A stretch of DNA of 19,064 bases, taken from positions 1 through 19,064 of the forward strand of contig JBFKOW010000053.1 of the NCBI GenBank assembly GCA_041628615.1. Reading direction: 5' to 3'. The position numbers were made by a program, and so were the translations under genes. Source of the DNA: JAMWZF01 sp041628615. Lineage in GTDB: Bacteria > Pseudomonadota > Alphaproteobacteria > Rhodobacterales > Rhodobacteraceae. Below are positions 12,614-19,064 of the stretch, piece by piece. Under the pieces are notes generated by a model that was not told the DNA's origin, did no database searches, and saw nothing but the letters and a program-made list of their open reading frames with translations. The stretch's first letter is position 1, and each line of letters begins with the position of its first letter.

Positions 12614-15025
12614 ATGCAAGAACCTCTGAGCCCGTCCTACCCCGTGCTGCCGCTGCGCGACATCGTGGTGTTCCCCCACATGATCGTGCCGCTCTTCGTG
12701 GGCCGGGACAAATCCGTCAGGGCGCTCGAGGAAGTCATGGCCGACGACAAGCAGATCCTGCTGTCGAGCCAGAAGGACCCGTCCGTCGACGAGCCCGAGA
12801 CCTCGGGCATCTACAAGGCCGGCGTGCTCGCCAACGTCCTGCAGCTCCTGAAGCTGCCCGACGGCACGGTGAAGGTGCTGGTCGAGGGCCGGGCCCGGGT
12901 GCGGATCGACGAGTTCCTGCCCAACGACTCGTTCTTCGAGGCCCGCGCCGAGTACCTGACCGAGATGCCGGGCGACCCGGCCGAGACCGAGGCGCTGGTG
13001 CGCACCGTCGCGCGCGAGTTCGAGCGTTACTCGAAGGTCAAGAAGAACATCCCCGAGGAGGCGCTCGCCGCCGTCAGCGAAGCCACCGAACCGGCCAAGC
13101 TCGCCGACCTCGTGGCCGGCCATCTCGGCGTGCCGGTGGACCAGAAGCAGGACCTGCTCGAAACCCTGTCGATCAGCGACCGGCTCGAGAAGGTGCTGGG
13201 CCTGATGCAGGGCGAACTGTCGGTCATCCAGGTCGAGAAGAAGATCAAGACCCGGGTCAAGAGCCAGATGGAGCGCACCCAGCGCGAGTATTACCTGAAT
13301 GAGCAGATGAAAGCCATTCAGAAGGAACTCGGCGACGGCGAGGACGGCCAGAACGAGGTCGCCGAACTGGAAGAGCGGATCGCCGGCACGAAGCTGTCCA
13401 AGGAGGCCCGCGAGAAGGCCGAGGGCGAGTTGAAGAAGCTCAAGTCGATGTCGCCGATGTCGGCCGAAGCCACCGTCGTGCGCAACTACCTCGACTGGAT
13501 GCTGTCGATCCCGTGGGGCGTGAAGTCCCGCGTCAAGAAGGACCTGCACAAGGCGCAGGACATCCTCGACGCCGATCACTACGGGCTCGAGAAGGTCAAG
13601 GAGCGGATCGTCGAATACCTCGCCGTGCAGCAGCGCTCGAAGAAGCTGAAGGGCCCGATCATGTGCCTCGTCGGCCCGCCGGGCGTGGGCAAGACCTCGC
13701 TGGGCAAGTCGGTGGCGCGGGCCACGGGCCGGGAGTTCATCCGCATCAGCCTCGGCGGCGTGCGCGACGAATCCGAGATCCGGGGCCACCGGCGCACCTA
13801 TATCGGCTCGATGCCGGGCAAGATCATCCAGGCGCTGAAGAAGGCCAAGACCACCAACCCGCTGATCCTGCTCGATGAAATCGACAAGATGGGGCAGGAT
13901 TTCCGCGGCGACCCGGCCTCGGCCATGCTCGAGGTGCTGGACCCGGAGCAGAACTCGACCTTCGTCGACCACTATCTCGAGGTGGAATACGACCTGTCGA
14001 ACGTGATGTTCCTGACCACGGCCAACAGCTACAACATGCCCGGCCCGCTGCTCGACCGGATGGAGATCATCCCGCTCGCGGGCTACACCGAGGACGAGAA
14101 GCGCGAGATCGCCAAGCAGCACCTGATGCCCAAGCAGCTCAAGAACCACGGGCTGAAGGCGAAGGAGTTCACGCTGTCGGACGAGGCGCTCACCGCGATG
14201 ATCCGGACCTACACCCGCGAGGCCGGGGTGCGGAACCTCGAGCGCGAGATCGCCAAGGTCGCGCGCAAGGCGGTGACCAAGATCGTCAAGAAGGAGACCG
14301 CGGCCGTGAACGTCACGCCGGCGAACCTCGACGATTTCCTCGGGGTGCCGAAGTACCGCTTCGGGCTGGCCGAGGAGAAGGACCAGGTCGGCGTGGTGAC
14401 GGGGCTGGCCTATACCTCGGTCGGCGGCGAGCTGCTCAACATCGAGGCCCTGCGCCTGCCCGGCAAGGGCCGGATGAAGACCACCGGCAAGCTGGGCGAG
14501 GTGATGAAGGAGTCGATCGACGCCGCGTCGAGCTACGTCCGGTCGATCTCGCCGCAACTCGGGATCAAGCCGCCGCGCTTCGAGAAATGGGACATCCACG
14601 TCCACGTTCCCGAGGGCGCGACGCCGAAGGACGGTCCCTCGGCCGGTCTGGCGATGGTGACCTCCATCGTGTCGGTGCTAACCCAGATCCCGGTCCGCAA
14701 GGACATCGCGATGACCGGCGAGGTGACCCTGCGCGGCAACGCGCTGGCGATCGGCGGGCTCAAGGAAAAGCTTCTGGCGGCCCTGCGCGGCGGCATCAAG
14801 ACGGTGCTGATCCCGCAGGAGAACGAGAAGGACCTGCCCGAGATCCCCGACAACGTGAAGCAGGGGCTGGAGATCATTCCGGTGTCCCACGTCTCGGAAG
14901 TGCTCAAGCTGGCGCTGACCGCCGAACCCGAGCCGGTGGAATGGGACGAGGCCGCCGAGGAGGCCGCGGCGCTGGAAAAGGCCATGGCGGGCACCGACGA
15001 AGGATCCGGCGCGACGGCGCACTGA
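12614..15025 (+). CDS. lon: ATP-dependent serine protease Lon (endopeptidase La)
   Basis: Cytoplasmic AAA+ protease that degrades misfolded and regulatory proteins as a hexamer. The 803-residue product is full length (E. coli 784). The N-terminal LonB-type substrate domain begins at YPVLPLRDIVVFPHMIVPLF, cut here for length, and runs to about 200, followed by a helical segment containing EYYLNEQMKAIQKELG. The AAA+ module carries Walker A GPPGVGKTS (354-362, Lys360), Walker B LILLDEID (Asp421, Glu422) and sensor regions. The protease domain has the Ser-Lys dyad: KDGPSAGLAM (Ser676) and IGGLKEKLLAA (Lys719), at the same 43-residue spacing as in E. coli. AAGGA 7 bases before the ATG at 12614 decides the start over the earlier in-frame 12566. 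It has a heat-shock promoter upstream and an intrinsic terminator downstream. Confidence 0.98.
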   Translation: MQEPLSPSYPVLPLRDIVVFPHMIVPLFVGRDKSVRALEEVMADDKQILLSSQKDPSVDEPETSGIYKAGVLANVLQLLKLPDGTVKVLVEGRARVRIDEFLPNDSFFEARAEYLTEMPGDPAETEALVRTVAREFERYSKVKKNIPEEALAAVSEATEPAKLADLVAGHLGVPVDQKQDLLETLSISDRLEKVLGLMQGELSVIQVEKKIKTRVKSQMERTQREYYLNEQMKAIQKELGDGEDGQNEVAELEERIAGTKLSKEAREKAEGELKKLKSMSPMSAEATVVRNYLDWMLSIPWGVKSRVKKDLHKAQDILDADHYGLEKVKERIVEYLAVQQRSKKLKGPIMCLVGPPGVGKTSLGKSVARATGREFIRISLGGVRDESEIRGHRRTYIGSMPGKIIQALKKAKTTNPLILLDEIDKMGQDFRGDPASAMLEVLDPEQNSTFVDHYLEVEYDLSNVMFLTTANSYNMPGPLLDRMEIIPLAGYTEDEKREIAKQHLMPKQLKNHGLKAKEFTLSDEALTAMIRTYTREAGVRNLEREIAKVARKAVTKIVKKETAAVNVTPANLDDFLGVPKYRFGLAEEKDQVGVVTGLAYTSVGGELLNIEALRLPGKGRMKTTGKLGEVMKESIDAASSYVRSISPQLGIKPPRFEKWDIHVHVPEGATPKDGPSAGLAMVTSIVSVLTQIPVRKDIAMTGEVTLRGNALAIGGLKEKLLAALRGGIKTVLIPQENEKDLPEIPDNVKQGLEIIPVSHVSEVLKLALTAEPEPVEWDEAAEEAAALEKAMAGTDEGSGATAH

Positions 15026-15050
15026 CCGGCCTCACCGGTTCTGAATGATC

Positions 15051-15079
15051 AAGGGGCGCAGCCGCGGCTGCGCCCTTTT
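15051..15079 (+). terminator. intrinsic terminator of lon
   Basis: A perfect 10-bp GC stem, GGGCGCAGCC (15054-15063) with GGCTGCGCCC (15066-15075), is followed by TTTT. AA at 15051-15052 can extend the pairing with the T-run. It starts 26 bases after the lon stop and lies in the convergent gap with the S74-like gene. It is the clearest intrinsic terminator in the window. Confidence 0.85.
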
Positions 15080-15123
15080 CCGTTTCTGATCAGTGTCTTG
15101 TGGGGCGTTGTTGCAGTCGTCCG

Positions 15124-15558
15124 TCAGTTCAGGTGGGCGAAGTCGGCGTCGATCATCCGGTAATCCACCATCAGGAAGCCGGCCGGATGCGGAACCACCG
15201 CCTCGGGCGTGTGGGCCAGGACCTCCTGCGCCATCACCCCGACATAGCGGCCGGGCAGTCCCAGGTAGGAATACTCGTAGAGCGTCAGCCCGCCGGGCGT
15301 CACGCCGACCGGCACCGCGTTCCCCTTCAGCCGGGCATCGCTGGGCTGCATCGACTCGCCGTCGCCGCTGTCGGCCACCGCGGCGGCGATCAGCGCGATC
15401 AGGATCAGCGGCACCACCAGCCCGGCATTGGACGACCCGCCCGCGGTGTCCTCGACGATCTCGACCGGGGCCATCGGCACCGGCTCCGCCATGCCGCCGG
15501 CGAGCGCCGACTGCGCCAGCAGGACGGCGGCCGCGGAGGTTGCAAGCACTGTCTTCAT
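15124..15558 (-). CDS. exported or anchored mini-protein with a partial S74 (intramolecular chaperone)-like domain
   Basis: Predicted envelope protein of 144 residues. A Sec signal peptide (MKTVLATSAAAVLLAQSALA) is followed by a short linker and a hydrophobic segment (about 46-62, AGLVVPLILIALIAAAV), which suggests membrane anchoring. The C-terminal half (70-140) looks like the start of the peptidase S74 / endosialidase chaperone domain: SDARLKGNAVPVG (Ser73, Lys78), GLTLYEYSYLG, YVGVMAQEVLAHTPEAV and MVDYRMID. In phage tail proteins this domain trimerises and cleaves itself off using the Ser/Lys pair; here there is no tail protein before it. GGGAGGA upstream of the ATG at 15556-15558 and a good promoter support expression. 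The function is unknown. Confidence 0.8.
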   Translation of the reverse strand: MKTVLATSAAAVLLAQSALAGGMAEPVPMAPVEIVEDTAGGSSNAGLVVPLILIALIAAAVADSGDGESMQPSDARLKGNAVPVGVTPGGLTLYEYSYLGLPGRYVGVMAQEVLAHTPEAVVPHPAGFLMVDYRMIDADFAHLN

Positions 15559-15585
15559 GGGGTCCTCCCTACAATATCTGGGGTC

Positions 15586-15615
15586 AGTCTAGGGGCGCGC
15601 TGCCTCATCTGTCAA
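15586..15615 (-). promoter_or_regulatory. promoter of the S74-like gene
   Basis: On the minus strand: a consensus -35 TTGACA (15615-15610), 18-base spacer and TAGACT -10 (15591-15586), about 27 bases before the ATG. Confidence 0.55.
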
Positions 15616-15634
15616 AGGCGACCCGTCACGGCGT

Positions 15635-15663
15635 TTGGAGATCCGGCCGATTCCGGGTAGCAT
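15635..15663 (+). promoter_or_regulatory. possible promoter of the HU gene
   Basis: TTGGAG (15635-15640), 17-base spacer, TAGCAT (15658-15663), with AGAGG (15680-15684) 8 bases before the ATG. The -35 is a weak match, so the call rests mainly on spacing and position in the divergent gap. Confidence 0.35.
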
Positions 15664-15692
15664 GGCGAAAACCATCAACAGAGGCGCAGAGC

Positions 15693-16241
15693 ATGGCCAC
15701 CGCAACCAAGACCCCGGCCCGCAAGCGGGCGGCGAAGTCCGCCGCCAGGACCACGGCCAAATCGCCGGGCAAGACCCCGGCCAAGTCCTCGGCCAAGTCC
15801 CCGGGCGGCACGACGGCGCGTCCGGCCGGCACCGCCGCCGGGACGGTCACCGACGCCCCCGCCGCGCCCCCCGCCGCCGAAGCCGCGGCACGGCGCGCGC
15901 CCGCCGTGACCGCCGACACCGGAGCGGCCGTCGCGGGCCCGGACAAGTCCGCCGCCGCAACGCCGGAACTGCGCAAGGCGGATTTCATCGACGCGGTGGT
16001 GGCCCGCAGCGGGCTCAAGAAGCGCGAGGTGAAGCCCGCGGTCGAGGCGGCGATGGCGCTGCTCGGCGAGGCGATCGAGGCGGGCCGCGAAATCAGCTTT
16101 CCGGAGCTGGGCAAGCTCAAGGTCAACCGCGAGAAGGATCTCGCCGGAGCGAAGGTCATCATCTGCAAGCTGCGCCGCCCGAAACCGGCGGCCGCCGGAT
16201 CCGATGCCGGGTCCGCCCCTCTTGCAGAGGACGGCGACTGA
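15693..16241 (+). CDS. HU-family nucleoid protein with a histone H1-like N-terminal tail
   Basis: DNA-binding nucleoid protein of 182 residues. Residues 1-50 are a basic tail with KTPARKRAAKSAARTTAKS and repeated AKSPGK/AKSSAK-type units, as in histone H1-like tails. Residues 50-90 are an Ala/Pro-rich linker. The HU/IHF domain spans about 92-165: LRKADFIDAVVARSGLKK, VKPAVEAAMALLGEAI and ISFPELGKLKVNREKDLAG. The usual beta-arm RNPxTG motif is missing: after GKLKVN the sequence goes directly to REKDLAGAKVIICKLRR, so the arm is shortened and divergent. The start at 15693 follows an AGAGG; earlier in-frame sequence overlaps the S74 promoter. Its position just beyond lon parallels lon-hupB of other proteobacteria. 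Confidence 0.85.
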   Translation: MATATKTPARKRAAKSAARTTAKSPGKTPAKSSAKSPGGTTARPAGTAAGTVTDAPAAPPAAEAAARRAPAVTADTGAAVAGPDKSAAATPELRKADFIDAVVARSGLKKREVKPAVEAAMALLGEAIEAGREISFPELGKLKVNREKDLAGAKVIICKLRRPKPAAAGSDAGSAPLAEDGD

Positions 16242-16250
16242 CGTTATCAG
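16222..16250 (+). promoter_or_regulatory. promoter of tRNA-Val(CAC)
   Basis: TTGCAG (16222-16227), 17-base spacer, TATCAG (16245-16250), 10 bases before the tRNA 5' end. The -35 is within the HU coding region. The other two tRNA genes here have the same arrangement, which raises confidence. Confidence 0.5.
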
Positions 16251-16259
16251 CCCGCCGAC

Positions 16260-16334
16260 GGGTGATTAGCTCAGTGGTAGAGCGCTTCGTTCACATCGAA
16301 GATGTCGGGGGTTCAAATCCCTCATCACCCACCA
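16260..16334 (+). tRNA. tRNA-Val (anticodon CAC)
   Basis: Complete cloverleaf: acceptor GGGTGAT (16260-16266) with ATCACCC (16324-16330), D stem GCTC/GAGC, anticodon stem CTTCG/CGAAG with loop TTCACAT giving CAC (16292-16294), variable ATGTC, T stem GGGGG with loop TTCAAAT. Discriminator A and an encoded CCA follow (16331-16334). It decodes GUG valine codons. Confidence 0.96.
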
Positions 16335-16475
16335 CCCCGCCGCTCGACCGATGTCCCGCCCGCCCCGGCTGACCGGACCCGCGGTGCGCCCTGCCTTGCG
16401 TCCCGGGCGCGGCGGGAGAGGTTCCGATCGCCGGCTTTCCGTGACCTGGCGCCGGGCGCGCGCCGTGCGGCCCTC

Positions 16476-16509
16476 TGGCCGGGACGATTGGTATCCTGCC
16501 GTCCGGCCA
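16476..16509. other. strong hairpin in the 333-base gap after tRNA-Val(CAC)
   Basis: TGGCCGGGACG (16476-16486) pairs with CGTCCGGCCA (16500-16509), ten pairs with one bulged G, loop of 13 bases. No T-tract is present. The rest of 16335-16667 holds no convincing gene; it becomes AT-richer towards the next gene and contains a CCGCAA/TTGCGG inverted repeat (16593-16598 with 16611-16616) upstream of it. Confidence 0.35.
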
Positions 16510-16667
16510 TGCCGTCTTCGCCGTCATGCGTGGGCCGCTTTCCTCAGGGATTTCCGATCCGGGCCCTCAAAGCAGCGAAAGCATACGGATTGCCGCAAAT
16601 CTGGTAGAACTTGCGGTATGGGTAAAGCGCCGCGGCGCGTCCGTGGCGTGTTTTGTGGGAAGAGGTA

Positions 16668-17420
16668 ATGAGACCATTTGCATTGGCTGCCATCCTTGCG
16701 GTGGCGACCTCCGGTTCCGTGTCGGCGGCGACTTTTGACTTTGCGGCTCTGGCGGACGCACCGCCGGGCTCCGCAACGAACGAGGGGAGCTGGGAGTCGC
16801 GGCCGGACATGAACGTGGCCGGTCTGGGCGTTTTCACCGACGCGACGGATACGTTCACGAACGGAGGGATCGGTGTCGTTGCGACAGGCGGATCGTATGA
16901 CTCGACCGCGCAGTCCCCGGTCAACCTTGGTGACACGAGCGCCTATCTCGACAAGACCTGCTGCGGTGGCCCTGCGGGCCTCGGTGCGGCCAAGACCAGC
17001 TTCCTGACCTCGACGTTCCAGGCGAATCCGGGCAACGACGACAACACCGGCATCTCGGGCGGGACTTCCGCACCGAACGCCAACATCTTCGAGTTCATCG
17101 TGCTGACCTTCACGAAATCGGTCTTCATGGATGCGGTGATGTTCGTCGACGACGATCACCGTGCCCTGACGTCCGGAAAGATCGGCTACAACACGGATGG
17201 CTCGACCAGTTTCTCGGACCTGGCGATCGGCGGCGCCTCGAACGACTACAGCGCTCTCGGCCCATCCAGCGTCTGGGTATTCGCCAAGATCGCCGGTGGC
17301 GAGAATTTCTACGTCAAGTCGGCGACGGTGTCGGCGGTGCCGCTGCCCGCGACGGCCTTGATGCTGTTTGCCGGACTCGGCGGGCTTGCCGCGTTCAAGA
17401 GGCGGCGGACACCGATCTGA
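16668..17420 (+). CDS. VPLPA-CTERM sorting-signal exported protein
   Basis: Exported protein of 250 residues with a Sec signal peptide (MRPFALAAILAVATSGSVSA, cleavage near Ala20-Ala21). The body is rich in Gly, Ser, Thr and Asp, probably beta-sheet, and contains a CC pair (98-99). The C-terminus is a VPLPA-CTERM tripartite signal: VPLPA (224-228), a hydrophobic helix (ALMLFAGLGGLAAF) and a basic tail KRRR (244-247). Such signals are processed by a dedicated exosortase, which is not in this window, and the proteins are linked to surface or extracellular polysaccharide. The ATG at 16668 follows GGAAGAGG. Third-position base use is visibly less GC-biased than in neighbouring genes, hinting at transfer or relaxed selection. 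The ligand and role are unknown. Confidence 0.88.
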   Translation: MRPFALAAILAVATSGSVSAATFDFAALADAPPGSATNEGSWESRPDMNVAGLGVFTDATDTFTNGGIGVVATGGSYDSTAQSPVNLGDTSAYLDKTCCGGPAGLGAAKTSFLTSTFQANPGNDDNTGISGGTSAPNANIFEFIVLTFTKSVFMDAVMFVDDDHRALTSGKIGYNTDGSTSFSDLAIGGASNDYSALGPSSVWVFAKIAGGENFYVKSATVSAVPLPATALMLFAGLGGLAAFKRRRTPI

Positions 17421-17442
17421 GCCACGAAGTGCCAGTAGCGTC

Positions 17443-17464
17443 GGCCCGGCCTCGTCGTCGGGCC
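17443..17464 (+). terminator. hairpin after the VPLPA-CTERM gene
   Basis: GGCCCG (17443-17448) pairs with CGGGCC (17459-17464) around a 10-base loop, starting 22 bases after the stop. No T-run follows; a plausible but weak terminator. Confidence 0.3.
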
Positions 17465-17587
17465 TGATGCCGCTGTTCCGCCCCGGGGCGGTGGGATCCC
17501 GGTCTTCCCGGTCCGGACGGCGTTCGGGGTCCGCGTCCTGCGTCATGACGCCAGTCCGGAACCGGTCGGCTTGAACGGGCCGGCCGA

Positions 17588-17656
17588 TTGACAATCCGCT
17601 GTCCGGTGGCCCAAGTCGTCTGGCTCCAGACCGGCAACAGCGGATCGAAGATGTCA
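17588..17656. other. long multi-stem inverted repeat (structured element) in the 307-base gap
   Basis: Nested pairings: TGACA (17589-17593) with TGTCA (17652-17656), ATCCGCTGT (17594-17602) with ACAGCGGAT (17637-17645), CCGGT (17603-17607) with ACCGG (17630-17634). Inside is a GTCTGG/CCAGAC hairpin (17618-17623 with 17626-17631) that competes with the last pairing. It could be a small RNA, a leader of the phosphatase gene or a mobile-repeat relic. The rest of 17421-17727 shows only the hairpin at 17443. Confidence 0.45.
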
Positions 17657-17727
17657 GGCGCCCGGAACCCTTTCCCCTCGCGGGGCGACGCGCGGCAGGT
17701 CCCCGGCCGGGCCGCGCCGGTCCGGTG

Positions 17728-18327
17728 ATGGATCTCCCCGATCTCTATCTGCTCCGCCACGGCGAGACGACATGGAACCGCGCCGGGCGCTGGCAGGGGC
17801 GGCTCGATTCTCCGCTGACCGAGTTGGGCGAGGCGCAGGCGCGAGCGCAGGGGGCGCTTCTGGCGGAACTCGGTCTGGATCCGGGTCGGGTGGCGTTTCT
17901 CACCTCGCCGCAGGGCCGGGCGCGCCGCACCGCCGAGATCGTCGCCGAGGTGGCGGGATGGACCGGTGACATCGCCCAGGACCGCCGCCTGTCGGAAATC
18001 GACGTCGGGGACTGGACCGGGCTGAGCCGCGACGAGATGCGGGCGAGCGTGGATCTGGCGCCGGAGGCGGGCTTTCTGGCGCTCTACGCTCTGGCCCCAG
18101 GGGGCGAGAGCTTCGATGCGCTCTTTGCCCGTGGCCGGGCCTTCCTTGCCGATCTGGAAGGGCCGGCAATCATCGTGACCCACGGGATCACCTCGCGCAT
18201 CCTGCGCGCCGTGGCGCTTGGGCTCGACCTCGTCGGGGCCGAGACCTTGCCGGGCGGGCAGGGGGTCATCCACCGGGTCGTGCGGGGCGTCCATGCCACC
18301 CTTGCACCGGAGGACAGCGCGGCTTAG
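17728..18327 (+). CDS. histidine phosphatase family protein (phosphoglycerate mutase-like)
   Basis: Cytoplasmic phosphatase or phosphomutase of 199 residues. The phosphorylated histidine lies in YLLRHGETTWN (Arg10, His11, Gly12). The second arginine segment is SPQGRARRTAE (60-70), the acid region is LSEIDVGDWTG (Glu90), and the second catalytic histidine is His152 in IIVTHGITSRILR. The GRWQGRLDSPLTELG segment is characteristic of the GpmB/CobC branch. The length and lack of a mutase-specific extension favour a broad-specificity phosphatase. ATG 17728 is preferred over the overlapping GTG 17725; neither has a good ribosome binding site. Its 3' end contains the promoter of the following tRNA-Val. 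Confidence 0.9.
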   Translation: MDLPDLYLLRHGETTWNRAGRWQGRLDSPLTELGEAQARAQGALLAELGLDPGRVAFLTSPQGRARRTAEIVAEVAGWTGDIAQDRRLSEIDVGDWTGLSRDEMRASVDLAPEAGFLALYALAPGGESFDALFARGRAFLADLEGPAIIVTHGITSRILRAVALGLDLVGAETLPGGQGVIHRVVRGVHATLAPEDSAA

Positions 18328-18330
18328 ACC
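18302..18330 (+). promoter_or_regulatory. promoter of tRNA-Val(TAC)
   Basis: TTGCAC (18302-18307), 17-base spacer, TAGACC (18325-18330). The -10 begins at the TAG stop of the phosphatase gene and ends 12 bases before the tRNA. Confidence 0.5.
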
Positions 18331-18342
18331 CTCGGCCGCGCG

Positions 18343-18418
<76 letters not shown>

Positions 18419-18517
18419 GCCCTGCAACTCCCCACAGATAAGGCGCGTCTGGATGGATTTTGGGCGTTTTTCCGGATGCCTGTTCTGGTGCCGAGACAAC
18501 AGCCCGGAGCCTCGCCC

Positions 18518-18980
18518 ATGACCTGGAACCCCGCCCTCGATCCCGATTGCCCCATGGCGGCGCGGTGGACGCCATCGAGACCGTGATCGTGCCACGCTCC
18601 CCGACGGTCACGAGGACCGCGGCGCCCATGTCTTGGCCGGGGAAGTGGCGGTTGCGGGCCAGACATCCGGTGCCGGGCGGATGATGGTGGTCCGCCCCGG
18701 CGACCGGGTGTCGATCACCGCCGGTCCCGCGGGCGCGCGGCTGATGCTGCTCGGCGGCGAGACGCTGGAGGGGCCGCGCTACATCTGCTGGAACTTCGTG
18801 GCCTCGTCGAAGGAGCGGATCGAGGCGGCCAAGGCGGCCTGGCGGGCGGGCGACTGGCAGCACGGCCGGTTCCGCCTGCCGCCCGGCGACGACGCCGAGT
18901 TCATCCCGCTCCCCGGCGGCCGAGGCGCGCGATTTTTTCCCCGCGGGCGCTTGACGCCCCCCGGCGCGGGCAGTATCTGA
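18518..18980 (+). pseudogene. pirin-family protein, decayed (internal deletion plus frame changes)
   Basis: Remnant of a pirin (bicupin) gene in three frames. The first frame starts at ATG 18518 and reads MTWNPALDPDCPM, a typical pirin start. The reading then continues one frame over as HGGAVDAIETVIVPRS (18553-18600). The third frame resumes around 18594 with LPDGHEDRGAHVLAGEVAVAG. It continues through GARLMLLGGETLEGPRYICW, NFVASSKERIEAAKAAWRAG and GRFRLPPGDDAEFIPLP, the conserved pirin C-terminus. Intact pirins are about 230-310 residues; here roughly the whole first cupin and its iron-binding histidines are gone, joined near 18595-18605. The TGA at 18978 lies within the tRNA-Asp promoter. 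A short C-terminal product is possible but would lack the metal site. Confidence 0.85.
18951..18979 (+). promoter_or_regulatory. promoter of tRNA-Asp
   Basis: TTGACG (18951-18956), 17-base spacer, TATCTG (18974-18979), ending 11 bases before the tRNA. It is the best matched of the three tRNA promoters and overlaps the 3' end of the pirin remnant. Confidence 0.65.
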
Positions 18981-18990
18981 CCCCCCACGC

Positions 18991-19064
18991 GCGGTTGTAG
19001 CTCAGTCGGTTAGAGTACCGGCCTGTCACGCCGGGGGTCGCGGGTTCGAGCCCCGTCAACCGCG
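18991..19064 (+). tRNA. tRNA-Asp (anticodon GTC), body complete, CCA beyond window
   Basis: Acceptor GCGGTTG (18991-18997) with CAACCGC (19057-19063), D stem GCTC/GAGT, anticodon stem CCGGC/GCCGG with loop CTGTCAC giving GTC (19025-19027), T stem GCGGG with loop TTCGAGC. The discriminator G is base 19064, the last of the window, so whether CCA is encoded cannot be seen. It has a GUN anticodon and so should be a Tgt substrate. Confidence 0.95.

Noticed and set aside
12536..14605. 689-codon minus-strand ORF opposite lon
   Set aside because: Low-complexity Leu/Gly/His/Arg/Asp translation antisense to a fully conserved Lon; no start context and no motif.
16593..16658. Sigma-54 promoter upstream of the VPLPA-CTERM gene, as reported for some PEP-CTERM genes
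   Set aside because: The best candidate, CTGGTAGAACTTGC, has 8 rather than 10 bases between GG and GC; the TGGCGTG further down lacks a GC at -12.
16653..16667. Five-codon longer start (GTG at 16653) for the VPLPA-CTERM gene
   Set aside because: The GGAAGAGG lies inside that extension and serves the ATG at 16668, which also begins a proper signal peptide.

Overview
The window is a very GC-rich chromosomal stretch of ordinary, densely packed bacterial genes. It looks like the alphaproteobacterial family Rhodobacteraceae or a close relative. The clues are a VPLPA-CTERM sorting signal typical of that group, a lon–HU gene order, an arsR–arsC–aquaporin cluster, SufT and SufA Fe-S assembly genes, and the overall protein style. 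The genus cannot be named from the sequence alone.

Layout, left to right. Positions 1-2406 (minus strand): tpiA followed 13 bases later by an Fe(III)-type ABC permease that runs off the left edge. 2494-3390 (plus): a 2-oxoglutarate/Fe(II) dioxygenase, convergent with a small TfoX N-domain protein (3403-3732, minus). 3784-4781 (minus): sufA and a maltose-acetyltransferase-like enzyme. 4895-7285 (plus): a tight three-gene polar amino acid ABC importer (binding protein, permease, ATPase). 7418-9441 (minus): sufT, then an arsenic cluster (arsR, arsC, aquaporin) transcribed toward it. 9474-10886 (minus): a RimB-RimK fusion, divergent from tgt (11028-12155, plus). 12614-15025 (plus): lon, with a heat-shock-type promoter and a clear terminator. 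15124-15558 (minus): a secreted or anchored S74-like mini-protein, divergent from an HU protein with a histone-H1-like tail (15693-16241). The right end carries tRNA-Val(CAC), a VPLPA-CTERM exported protein, a histidine phosphatase, tRNA-Val(TAC), a decayed pirin pseudogene and tRNA-Asp(GTC), which ends at the window edge just before its CCA.

Working units: the arsenic cluster fits the arrangement in which ArsC makes arsenite that leaves through an aquaporin channel rather than an ArsB pump, with ArsR repressing from a 9+9 bp perfect dyad that overlaps its own start codon. The sufT promoter contains a near-match to the IscR type 1 / iron-Rhodo-box pattern between its -35 and -10. Lon and HU are kept side by side as in many proteobacteria, and lon has a sigma-32-like promoter.

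No CRISPR array, prophage, transposase or obvious new defence system is visible. The most interesting items are the fused RimB-RimK polypeptide, the ArsR and IscR-type operator candidates, the S74 mini-protein, the tailed HU with an unusual arm, the pirin remnant between tRNA genes, a 22-codon hydrophobic ORF before lon, and several strong unexplained RNA-type dyads (12154-12210, 10944-10970, 17588-17656, 16476-16509).
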